NCBI GenBank assembly: GCA_964387025.1
Contig: CAYLUZ010000012.1
Span: forward strand, 1-64,000
Origin: PNON01 sp964387025
GTDB lineage: Bacteria > Chloroflexota > Anaerolineae > Anaerolineales > Anaerolineaceae
Reading direction: 5' to 3'
Length of the DNA: 64,000 nt
Part shown: positions 27,184-35,422 of the stretch, piece by piece
How positions within the stretch are numbered: position 1 is the stretch's first letter
How the letters are laid out: each line of letters begins with the position of its first letter
Notes under the pieces: model-generated
Database searches by the model: none
The model's input: the letters and a program-made list of their open reading frames with translations, nothing else
What the model was told of the DNA's origin: nothing
Program-made: the position numbers and the translations under genes

Positions 27184-28182
27184 TTATGCTTTCTTTGCAT
27201 TCTTTCTCATGTCAAGCACAACTGCGCCGATGATAATTGCGCCTTGCACGATCTGCTGCCAATAAGGATCTATGCCTAAAAGAGTAAACCCATTTGTTAA
27301 TACACTTAATATCAGGGTGCCAAGGACACATCCCCAGATAGTTCCAACCCCGCCGGTATGACTTGTTCCACCAATTGTTGTGGCAGCGATAACTGTAAGT
27401 TCGTACCCAGCAGCAGCCCCAGGGTGAACACTCGCTACACGACCAATGAACAAAATGGATGCTATGGCAGCAGTTATTCCAGCGAATATATAAATTAACA
27501 TGATATTTCTTTTAACTTTAATTCCAGATACCTCAGCAGCATAAATATTACTTCCAATTGCATATACACTTTTACCAAATCTTGTATAGCCTAGTAAAAT
27601 CGTCGTAATAATGATCATGATCGCAAAAACGATCACAGGAACAGGAACAACGTTAAAAGCATTTGAGCCAAAGTATAAAATTTCCGGAGATAATTTACTG
27701 ATTGGTTGTCCGCCTGTATAGAGATAAACGGCTCCTCTGGCTATTGTCATCATACCCAGCGTAGAAATAAATGCCGGAATTCCTGTATAAGCAACAAGAC
27801 CGCCGCTTATAGCGCCGCAAATCACCCCAACAGCTACTGCAGCCAAAATTACAAGAACTACTGACTGGGGTCCTAAGTTCTGAAAAACTTTGATACTGGC
27901 TTCTTGTGTCTGGGATAGACTTGCCGCAATAGCACCAGCCAGCGCCAGAACAGAGCCAACGGAAATATCGATGCCTCTTGAGATTATAACAAGGGTCATT
28001 CCTAGTGCCATAACTCCAATAATCGCACTTTGATTTAATATGTTTAAGATATTCTTTGCCGTTGGAAAAGAATTAGGTTTGAGAATGGTCATCAAAATGA
28101 CCATTATTATCAAAATAAAGGCAATACCATACTTTGATAAAATACCCTTCATTTTATTAACAATTTCCAAATTGTTCATCAT
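27184..28182 (-). CDS. CUT2 sugar ABC importer permease (RbsC-like)
   Basis: Inner-membrane permease, 332 residues, about eight to ten helices, of the ribose/xylose/inositol importer family. ALGMTLVIISRGIDISVGSV is the RbsC/XylH signature, and AVYAIGSNIYAAEVSGIKVK is the ATPase-contact loop. GGTSHTGGVGTIWGCVLGTL near the end is also typical. It is 13 bp after the ATPase gene. In this operon the cargo is probably an inositol or another cyclitol. Confidence 0.93.
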   Translation of the reverse strand: MMNNLEIVNKMKGILSKYGIAFILIIMVILMTILKPNSFPTAKNILNILNQSAIIGVMALGMTLVIISRGIDISVGSVLALAGAIAASLSQTQEASIKVFQNLGPQSVVLVILAAVAVGVICGAISGGLVAYTGIPAFISTLGMMTIARGAVYLYTGGQPISKLSPEILYFGSNAFNVVPVPVIVFAIMIIITTILLGYTRFGKSVYAIGSNIYAAEVSGIKVKRNIMLIYIFAGITAAIASILFIGRVASVHPGAAAGYELTVIAATTIGGTSHTGGVGTIWGCVLGTLILSVLTNGFTLLGIDPYWQQIVQGAIIIGAVVLDMRKNAKKA

Positions 28183-28195
28183 GATTGTTTTCTCC

Positions 28196-29701
28196 TTAAT
28201 TCTCTTTCAAAGCCGCATACTTCATAATTTCTTCTTGAGTCAATTTATTGGTATTATCCAAAATTGCTGTTAAACTGCCCTCATTCATGACAGCAACCCT
28301 GTCACTCATACCAAGAACTTCCGGAAGCTCTGATGAAACCATAACAATACTCTTACCTTGCCCTGCTAGTTCCGAAATAAGCCTGTGAATCTCTGCTTTT
28401 GTACCGACATCAATACCTCTTGTTGGCTCATCTAAAAATAATATCTCTGGATTTGTCATAAGCCATCTTCCAACCAAAACTTTTTGCTGGTTTCCACCTG
28501 ACAAGTTCATTATTATTTGTTCCTGGCTAGGTGTCTTGATCTGAATGGCTTTAATAAACTCTAAACACTTTTTAAGTATTAATTTGTCACTCAAAAAACC
28601 AGCTTGATTAATTAGATGGTTCATGTTGGCAACAATTAAATTAATTTTGACAGATAACACCGGGAAAATTCCATTTAATCTTCTATCTTCTGTTAAAAAC
28701 GCCATACCATTTTCAATCGCATCTGCTGGGGATTCAATGGACACTTGTTTACCATCAATGAACACTTTACCAGCTGTCCTTTTTCGTAAGCCAAAGATCG
28801 TTTCAATAACCTCTGTTCTACCTGCGCCAATAAGCCCTGCAAAACCAAGGATTTCGCCTTTTCTCACATCAAAAGAAACATCCTGAAATTTTTTGCCGCT
28901 GCTGAGTCCTATAACCTTCATCTTCACATCGCCGATTTCGCATTTGATTTTTGGAAATAAATCACTGATTTCACGGCCAACCATTATCTCTATCATTTTA
29001 TTAATTTCAATTTTTTCTGTGTCGTATGAACCAACAAATTCACCGTCCCTAAGAATTACAACTCGATCAGTGATATTGTAGATTTCATCTAACTTATGAG
29101 AGATATATATGATTGATTTGCCTTCATTTTTAAGTTTCCTGATTATTGAGAATAGTTCTGCGATTTCAGTACCACTAATCGCAGAGGTAGGTTCATCCAT
29201 AATAATCAATTTTGCATCGTAAGAAACCGCTTTTGCAATCTCAACCATCTGCTGTTTGGCAACCGTTAAATCTTTTACTAGCATTTTTGGATCTTCATTC
29301 AATCCAATACTGGATAAAAGCTGTTTCGTTTTGTTATACATTTTTTTATGGTCAACTAAGCCTGCTTTATTGACAGGTTCACGACCGATCCAAATATTTT
29401 CCATAATGGGTCTATGTTCAATAGGGCTTAACTCTTGTTGAATCATAGATACTCCCATTTTCAAAGCATCAATTGTCGAATACTTTTTTCTATGGATTCC
29501 ATCAAAAATGATTTCCCCAGATGTAGGTGGATGAATACCAATAATACACTTCATCAAAGTAGATTTACCGGCGCCGTTTTCACCCACGAGACCAAGAATC
29601 TCTCCTTTTTTAACCTTCAAGTCCACTCCCTTGAGCGCATGAACGCCAGGAAATTGCTTGACGATATTCGTTGCTTCGAGGATATAATTAGTTTCTGCCA
29701 T
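28196..29701 (-). CDS. CUT2 sugar ABC importer ATPase (RbsA/MglA-like)
   Basis: Duplicated ATPase of 501 residues. The N-terminal half has Walker A GENGAGKSTLMK, a weak signature LTVAKQQMVEIA and Walker B LIIMDEPTSAIS. The C-terminal half has the degenerate P-loop GLIGAGRTEVIE, signature LSGGNQQKVLVGRWL and Walker B ILFLDEPTRGIDVG. This arrangement of one canonical and one degenerate site is normal for CUT2 ATPases. It powers the 27184 permease and works with the 29849 binding protein. Confidence 0.93.
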   Translation of the reverse strand: MAETNYILEATNIVKQFPGVHALKGVDLKVKKGEILGLVGENGAGKSTLMKCIIGIHPPTSGEIIFDGIHRKKYSTIDALKMGVSMIQQELSPIEHRPIMENIWIGREPVNKAGLVDHKKMYNKTKQLLSSIGLNEDPKMLVKDLTVAKQQMVEIAKAVSYDAKLIIMDEPTSAISGTEIAELFSIIRKLKNEGKSIIYISHKLDEIYNITDRVVILRDGEFVGSYDTEKIEINKMIEIMVGREISDLFPKIKCEIGDVKMKVIGLSSGKKFQDVSFDVRKGEILGFAGLIGAGRTEVIETIFGLRKRTAGKVFIDGKQVSIESPADAIENGMAFLTEDRRLNGIFPVLSVKINLIVANMNHLINQAGFLSDKLILKKCLEFIKAIQIKTPSQEQIIMNLSGGNQQKVLVGRWLMTNPEILFLDEPTRGIDVGTKAEIHRLISELAGQGKSIVMVSSELPEVLGMSDRVAVMNEGSLTAILDNTNKLTQEEIMKYAALKEN

Positions 29702-29758
29702 ATCATTTCGCCTTTTCCAAAATTGCTTGGCTTACTAAAAATAAAGGTTCGTTATTTT

Positions 29759-29794
29759 GCAGCCATGAAGAAATTTCCATTTCTCCATGGCTGC
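29759..29794 (-). promoter_or_regulatory. Intercistronic hairpin after the CUT2 binding-protein gene
   Basis: GCAGCCATG (29759-29767) pairs with CATGGCTGC (29786-29794), and after one mismatch AGAAAT pairs with ATTTCT around a TTCC loop, giving about 16 stacked positions. No U-run follows on the transcribed strand. It is placed like the hairpins at 2887, 15749 and 46762. Confidence 0.65.
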
Positions 29795-29848
29795 CATTTT
29801 TAAAATTGTTACTATTGGTAAAGATCACCAATCAAGGGTTTGTAAATC

Positions 29849-30856
29849 CTAATATTTATCGACTTCGTCAGCTGTAATAAGTACAAACGGAATCATTAAA
29901 CGGTTTTCTGATTGACCACCGTTGAAGAGGTTGAATGCAATCTGTACGCCGCCTGCGCCTTGACCAGCCAGATCTTGACGAACTGAACCGATCATTTTTC
30001 CTTCCTTGATTGCAGTCTTGGCATCCGGAGTAAAGTCAACACCAAGAACGATAACATCGGTTCTTCCAGCTTTTTGGAGCACTTCAACAGCTCCAAGTGC
30101 CATTTCATCATTGTTGGCAACCACAAAGTTGACGTCATTGCCATATGCTGTCAGCCAGTTCTCTGTAATGGAAACACCCTGGTCACGCTGCCAGTTACCA
30201 ACCTGAGTGTCTTTAATTACTACACTGGGGCACTTAGCTTCAATGGTCTTTACAAATCCTTCAGTTCTCTTGATTGCTGCTTCATTATCCAATTTGCCTT
30301 CAAGAATGAAGGCATTACCGCCTTTTTCGCCCGCAATTTTACAAAGGTACTCACCTTGCTGTTGCCCAGCAACGAGTTCTTCTGAGCCTACATAGTAAGT
30401 TCCCTCAGGTGGTGTATTTGTCCCGAAGGGATTTCTGTTAACAAACACAATCGGAATTCCAGCGTCTTTACCTGCTTTAATGATTGGATCCATAGCGTCT
30501 GTGCTAACAGGAACAACAATCAATACGTCAACTTTTTCAACAATAAACGCTTGAACCAGATCCTGTTGTTTAATTACATCTTCTTGAGCATCAGCTTCTT
30601 TGAAATCTATGCCAAGCTCTGCGGCTTTAGCTTTTGCACCATCTTTAATATATACTTGGCCGGTATCGTTGAAATTGGCGCTAACGAATCCAACTACTAA
30701 TTGTTTTGGTGCTGCAGGTTCTGCCGGTGCAGCAGGTGCTGCGGGGGCGGCTGGTTCAGCAGGCGCAGCTGGTGCTGCGGGGGCGGCAGGCGCGCAACCG
30801 ACCAACATGGCGACAATGATGAACATCGCGATTAACATTCCAATCGATCTTTTCAT
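29849..30856 (-). CDS. CUT2 ABC importer sugar/cyclitol-binding lipoprotein
   Basis: Periplasmic-binding-protein type 4 domain (RbsB/IbpA-like), 335 residues. The signal peptide has the Cys at VGCAPAAPAAP, followed by an Ala/Pro/Glu linker of about 30 residues. The domain opens KQLVVGFVSANFNDTGQVYI and includes VDVLIVVPVSTDAMDPIIKAG, FVVANNDEMALGAVEVLQKAG and VLGVDFTPDAKTAIKEGKMIGSVRQD, all standard. The linker has the same style as the other lipoproteins of the window, including those outside the island. The most likely ligand is an inositol. The 285 bp upstream (30857-31141) hold no gene I can support. Confidence 0.9.
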   Translation of the reverse strand: MKRSIGMLIAMFIIVAMLVGCAPAAPAAPAAPAEPAAPAAPAAPAEPAAPKQLVVGFVSANFNDTGQVYIKDGAKAKAAELGIDFKEADAQEDVIKQQDLVQAFIVEKVDVLIVVPVSTDAMDPIIKAGKDAGIPIVFVNRNPFGTNTPPEGTYYVGSEELVAGQQQGEYLCKIAGEKGGNAFILEGKLDNEAAIKRTEGFVKTIEAKCPSVVIKDTQVGNWQRDQGVSITENWLTAYGNDVNFVVANNDEMALGAVEVLQKAGRTDVIVLGVDFTPDAKTAIKEGKMIGSVRQDLAGQGAGGVQIAFNLFNGGQSENRLMIPFVLITADEVDKY

Positions 30857-31141
30857 TTCTATCTCCTATTTTAATTTTTATTGTAGTTGAGTGGTCATTC
30901 CCTTTCACTATTTATTTACTATTACAATAAACCACCTCCTTTCATCAGTTTTCGGTGCGGACTCAGTGAATTAATTGTGTTACCAATTTATCCAAACTTG
31001 ATAATAAATAAGGCATTTTTTGTCCATGTCAATTATGTGTTGTTATCCCTAGCAGTCAATTTCTCCATTCAACTTTTTCATAGGTACCTATTTTGATTCC
31101 TCATTTGATAGCTTGGTTTCGTTCCAAAAATCCTTTTAGTG

Positions 31142-32119
31142 TTAATAAAAGGATTTCAAGCTTTTTTCCACTTTCTCAGCAATATCTTCAGCAACTAGTC
31201 CGTTATCTTTCATCTGGAATTTATAATTCCCAATTTTTTTGAAGCTATCGCTCAAACCGCACATTATTTGTTTTGGTGCTTTTTCAAACCCAGCTTTATA
31301 TTCTGCCACCGCAGAACCAAGACCTCCGATAATGCTATGTTCTTCAACCGTGACAATGAGCTTATTCTGTGCAAATACGCTGTCCAGCATTTTGACATCA
31401 ATAGGTTTGACTGTGTGCATATCGATAACGCGTACAGAAATGCCCTTCTTTTCAAGGATATCTGCAGCTTGTATCCCTTCCCATAAAACTGACCCTGTTG
31501 CAATGATCGCAACATCATCTCCAGGACGATACTCTATTGCTTTGCCCAACTGGAAATCAAAGTCATTGGGATATATCAGTGGGAAACCAGGCGCGCCCGT
31601 TAAACGAATATGAATAGGTCCATTGTGGTCCGCAGCGGCAAAGACAGTCTTGTAAATCTCGTGCGGATCTGCCGGACAAACAACGGTGAAATTTGGAATT
31701 GCACGCATCACCGCAATATCATCCATTGCAAAATGTGTGTTACCTAGCGGACCGAACCTGCACCCGGCTTCAATCCCTACGATCCTTGCGTTAAGATTCA
31801 TATAACCAACCATAGACCGTACCTGCTCAGCACAGCGCATGGGTGCAAATGCTGCAACGGTAACTGCAAAAGGCATCAGTCCTTCTTTTGCAAGACCTGC
31901 AGAAAAATCAATCATGTTTTGTTCAGCAATTCCGACATTAAAAAAGCGATCAGGAAATTCCTTTTGAAAACTAACTAATCGCGCGGTTGTGGTTATGTCA
32001 GCACTTACAACAACGACATTCTTTTTCTCCCTTGCCAGCAGGACAACTGATTCGCCAAAAGAACTGCGATGACCAAGCTTTGACCATTCTTTCAATGTTT
32101 CTAGTGAAATGTTGTTCAT
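31142..32119 (-). CDS. Transketolase, C-terminal subunit (split enzyme)
   Basis: A 325-residue protein made of the pyrimidine-binding and C-terminal domains of transketolase. VVSADITTTARLVSFQKEFP, FFNVGIAEQNMIDFSAGLAKEG (with the ThDP-activating Glu) and VEEHSIIGGLGSAVAEY show the family. It overlaps the N-terminal subunit gene by 4 bp, so the halves should be made together and form an alpha2beta2 enzyme. Split transketolases of this kind serve catabolic clusters, for example apulose 4-phosphate and sulfo-fructose transketolases. In this operon the likely donor is a ketose made from cyclitol breakdown. Confidence 0.9.
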   Translation of the reverse strand: MNNISLETLKEWSKLGHRSSFGESVVLLAREKKNVVVVSADITTTARLVSFQKEFPDRFFNVGIAEQNMIDFSAGLAKEGLMPFAVTVAAFAPMRCAEQVRSMVGYMNLNARIVGIEAGCRFGPLGNTHFAMDDIAVMRAIPNFTVVCPADPHEIYKTVFAAADHNGPIHIRLTGAPGFPLIYPNDFDFQLGKAIEYRPGDDVAIIATGSVLWEGIQAADILEKKGISVRVIDMHTVKPIDVKMLDSVFAQNKLIVTVEEHSIIGGLGSAVAEYKAGFEKAPKQIMCGLSDSFKKIGNYKFQMKDNGLVAEDIAEKVEKSLKSFY

Positions 32120-32976
32120 TGTTCCTTTCTTACCTTTTCTGCCATTTCCAAATCAGCAATAGCCTTTTTATACTGTTCTTCATTTATGGGAGCTGCATGA
32201 AATGCAAGATTGTTCTCCATAAATGAAATGCCTTTTCCTTTAATAGTCTTAGCTAGTATTACTTGTGGTTGCTTTCCATCCAAAGACTTTTTCGCTTCGG
32301 TTAGCACCTGCAACACTTCTTCAACATCGTTTCCGTTTTCGATATACGATACTTTCCATCCTGCAGCTTTCCATAAGGCATCCAGGTTAATGGGCATAAC
32401 TTCTGATGTCACTCCTGACAGTTGAAAACCGTTTATATCGACAATTGCGATCAGATTATCCAGTTTGTACTTCGCTGCATTAAATGCGGCTTCCCAAATA
32501 ATGCCCTCGTTACATTCTCCATCACCGACAATGCAATAGACTCTATGCGATTCTCCCTTTACCTTGGCTGCCATTGCCATTCCACAGGCTACCGGTAATC
32601 CATTTCCGAGGCTTCCTGTTGTGACTTCAATACCATATCGAATATTCATGCTCGGATGTCCAGCAAGAATACTGTTGTTACCCTTGAACTGGGAAATCAT
32701 ATCTTTTGGGATATAGCCCGATTCAATAAGGGCTGCATAATATACCAGGCTGGCATGCCCTTTGCTCAAAACGAATCGATCCCTTTCGGGCATTTCCGGG
32801 TTTTTGTGGTCATGATTCATCACACTGAAAAACAGTGTTGCAACAATATCCACACAGGATAGCGCAGGACCAAAGTGGGCTCCCTCGTTGCCTGCTGCGT
32901 AACCCATTTCAATGCAGTCCCGCCGCATCAGCTCTGTTTTTTCCATTAACTCATTAATTAGTTCATTCTTTTCCAT
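32116..32976 (-). CDS. Transketolase, N-terminal subunit (split enzyme)
   Basis: The ThDP/Mg-binding half of transketolase, about 286 residues from the ATG at 32976 (a TTG at 32997 would add seven residues; the ribosome site does not decide). EGAHFGPALSCVDIVATLFF, DRFVLSKGHASLVYYAALIESG, and the ThDP motif GDGECNEGIIWEAAFNAAKYKLDNLIAIVDINGFQ are clear. Substrate-contact His residues (FGP region, KGHAS, AFHAAP) are kept, so the enzyme appears functional. It sits directly between the HMG-CoA-lyase-like gene and its partner subunit. Confidence 0.9.
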   Translation of the reverse strand: MEKNELINELMEKTELMRRDCIEMGYAAGNEGAHFGPALSCVDIVATLFFSVMNHDHKNPEMPERDRFVLSKGHASLVYYAALIESGYIPKDMISQFKGNNSILAGHPSMNIRYGIEVTTGSLGNGLPVACGMAMAAKVKGESHRVYCIVGDGECNEGIIWEAAFNAAKYKLDNLIAIVDINGFQLSGVTSEVMPINLDALWKAAGWKVSYIENGNDVEEVLQVLTEAKKSLDGKQPQVILAKTIKGKGISFMENNLAFHAAPINEEQYKKAIADLEMAEKVRKEQ

Positions 32977-33024
32977 CTTAAACCTGTATTCTTTCAAAGT
33001 TTGTTCTTCCGTTTTCGGTTTCTT

Positions 33025-33927
33025 TTAATTTGTGTTAAAGTTCTCAATTTGATAAATGTGTCCACTGTAGACACCGTCAATTAACTTACTCTCATACTTT
33101 GCAGCATCGATAATCTTTTGTTCATCAATGCCTGTGTCATAACCCATTTCACACAACATGTGAACCAGATCCTCGGTTGCGAGATTGCCCGATGCGCCGG
33201 GGGCGAAGGGACATCCGCCCAGACCACCTAACGTAGATTGCACTGTTTTAATTCCACTCTCGATAGCTGCAAGCGTATTCACCATGCCCATATTTCTTGT
33301 ATCGTGAATATGTATTTGTAATACAAGCTCAGGATACGCTTTATTGATTGTTGCAATGGTTTCCCTTACCTGAGCAGGATTGGCGACGCCGATTGTGTCA
33401 CACAAATTCACGGTTTTTATTCCCAAATCAACATATTGGCGTAAAAAAGCAGCTCCCCCCTCGGGCATCTTTTTTCCCTCGAACGGGCATCCGAAGGCTG
33501 TAGCCAAATCTAAACAAATTTCAATCTGCGGCAGCCTACCCATTATCTTTCGAAGTTCCTCAAAGGATTCCTCATGCGATCTTCTGATATTGGCCCGATT
33601 ATGGCTTTCGCTCAAAGAAACAACATAGGATATTTTTTTCAATCCTATTTCTGCAGCGATGTTCGCTCCGAACAAATTGGGCACGAGCGCGGAAAAATCG
33701 TTCTGCGGATATCTTTCCAGGCAAACCTTTGCCAGCTCCTCCGCATCCCGCATCTGCGGAATCGCTTTTGGGCTCACAAAAGACGTAACTTGGATGCTAT
33801 TCACACCTGCTTCGATAATTCTTTCAATTACAGATAACTTCGTTTGCAATGGTATGTAATCGCAAACGCTTTGAAAGCCGTCACGTGGGCCTACTTCACA
33901 AATTTCAATTCTTTTATTGTTATTCAA
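33025..33927 (-). CDS. Hydroxymethylglutaryl-CoA lyase-like DRE-TIM enzyme
   Basis: A 300-residue DRE-TIM metallolyase. EVGPRDGFQSVCDYIPLQTK holds the metal/catalytic RDG, VQSTLGGLGGCPFAPGASGN holds the catalytic Cys loop of HMG-CoA lyases, and IHIHDTRNMGMVNTLAA holds the HxH metal pair. The family cleaves 3-hydroxyacyl-CoA compounds by retro-Claisen reaction to acetyl-CoA and a keto acid. Leucine-degradation partners are absent. With an acylating aldehyde dehydrogenase and CoA-transferase beside it, it probably acts on a 3-hydroxy-dicarboxylyl-CoA such as malyl-CoA. It overlaps the CoA-transferase gene by 8 bp. Confidence 0.85.
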   Translation of the reverse strand: MNNNKRIEICEVGPRDGFQSVCDYIPLQTKLSVIERIIEAGVNSIQVTSFVSPKAIPQMRDAEELAKVCLERYPQNDFSALVPNLFGANIAAEIGLKKISYVVSLSESHNRANIRRSHEESFEELRKIMGRLPQIEICLDLATAFGCPFEGKKMPEGGAAFLRQYVDLGIKTVNLCDTIGVANPAQVRETIATINKAYPELVLQIHIHDTRNMGMVNTLAAIESGIKTVQSTLGGLGGCPFAPGASGNLATEDLVHMLCEMGYDTGIDEQKIIDAAKYESKLIDGVYSGHIYQIENFNTN

Positions 33928-35395
33928 GCATTGCCCCCGTTTCTTTCAACCTTGTATACCAACCAAATGCCATTTGTGGATTTTGCGGATGATGCCCACC
34001 CAGTTTTATTGATGCTTGTAAGTAATCGAGCAGATGATATTTGTATTCATCGGCGGCACAATTTGAAATAATCGCCTCTGCCCGCTGAATGTCGTCTAAA
34101 CCACGAATATCAGCATACCCATTTTCAGTTATGACAACATCAATGTCGTGTTCACATATATCCAGGTGAGAAACCATGGGCACAATATTTGAAATGGCTC
34201 CACACTTACTCAATGACGAAATGAGCAATACAGACAAGCCCGCATTCTGGGCAAAATTAGCGCCGCCACCAATTCCATTCACAACGTTGTTTCCACCTAT
34301 GTGACTTGAATTGACATTACCAAAGATATCGGTTTCTATTCCCGTAGTAAGCGCAATAACACCCAGTCTGCCAATAATCTCGGCATTGTTTATCATATCG
34401 CCATTCCTGAGTATGAGTTTTTCGCGAAGATCCGAAATTTGCTCTAGTATCTTGCCAAAGTTTTCGTTCATCGGTATGCCGCCAGTGGAAATTCCAGACG
34501 CTTTTCCGCTCTGCAATAATTTCAGAATGTTCTCAGAAATTCCTCCGCAAAAAAACTGGAGACTGGTGAATTCGGACGTTTGCAGCAAATCAGCCACCGC
34601 ATCTGCAATATTGCCAAATCCTAACTGAATTGGCGGAATTAAACCACCGCTTTTTGTATGGTATTCCTTTTCCAAAAAGCTTATCAAATTTTCCGCTGCT
34701 TTTCTGGATTCAAGTGTATAGGTGGTCGGTTGTGTTTCGTTCTCAGGAATATCTGTTTCGACGATAAACTTTATCTTCGATATATCAAACGGGATAAAAG
34801 TTAAGCCAATACGATCTCTGCAGCTTGTCAGCGGTATTGGTTCTGTATCAGGTGGAGGCTTTGGGATGTAGACATCATGCAATCCGAAGAGTATTTCGGG
34901 TTGCGCACTATTAATTTCAACAATAATCTCATTCGCAGCTTCCAAAAGGTAACTTATGAAACCCGCAGAAGTTGTCGGAACGAGTCCCTCTTCTGTAACC
35001 GCAAGCGCTTCCACGACAACCACATCAATATTTCCCAAAACTCGGCTGCGTAAAAGACGCGGCATTTTGCACATCTGTTGTTCAACGTAGCGAACTTTAT
35101 GCGAATTCACCTGGGAAGAAAGCACCTTGCTTGCACACATAGGCACTCTTCCTTTGATCATCTCTGATGCCCCTAATATTTCGTCTAGCCAGGGAACATT
35201 CGCTCCGGTAATCAGATTGATTTTAAGATTCCGTCCTTCGTTTTTGCGTTGTACCAGTTCCTCTGGAATTGCTTTCGGATATCCCGCCATTGCATAGCCG
35301 CTCATCGCAACCGTCATGCCGTCCATGATCGCTTCAGCAGCCTTTGCTGCTGAAGTAATTCGGTTTTTGAGGGATGCACAAATCCTATCTTTCAT
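33920..35395 (-). CDS. Acetyl-CoA hydrolase/transferase family CoA-transferase (Cat1-like)
   Basis: A 491-residue class I CoA-transferase of the succinyl-CoA:acetate type. The C-terminal domain has LGVIALTTGIETDIFGNVNSSHIGGNNVVNG, including the Glu that forms the enzyme-CoA thioester, and GIGGGANFAQNAGLSVLLIS. The N-terminal domain has AMSGYAMAGYPKAIPEELVQ. It should move CoA between carboxylates. Its neighbours suggest it recycles or relocates CoA on the product of the acylating dehydrogenase. It could instead be a hydrolase; sequence alone does not decide. Confidence 0.85.
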   Translation of the reverse strand: MKDRICASLKNRITSAAKAAEAIMDGMTVAMSGYAMAGYPKAIPEELVQRKNEGRNLKINLITGANVPWLDEILGASEMIKGRVPMCASKVLSSQVNSHKVRYVEQQMCKMPRLLRSRVLGNIDVVVVEALAVTEEGLVPTTSAGFISYLLEAANEIIVEINSAQPEILFGLHDVYIPKPPPDTEPIPLTSCRDRIGLTFIPFDISKIKFIVETDIPENETQPTTYTLESRKAAENLISFLEKEYHTKSGGLIPPIQLGFGNIADAVADLLQTSEFTSLQFFCGGISENILKLLQSGKASGISTGGIPMNENFGKILEQISDLREKLILRNGDMINNAEIIGRLGVIALTTGIETDIFGNVNSSHIGGNNVVNGIGGGANFAQNAGLSVLLISSLSKCGAISNIVPMVSHLDICEHDIDVVITENGYADIRGLDDIQRAEAIISNCAADEYKYHLLDYLQASIKLGGHHPQNPQMAFGWYTRLKETGAMLE

Positions 35396-35422
35396 TCAGA
35401 TTACCTTTATCAATAAGAGTGT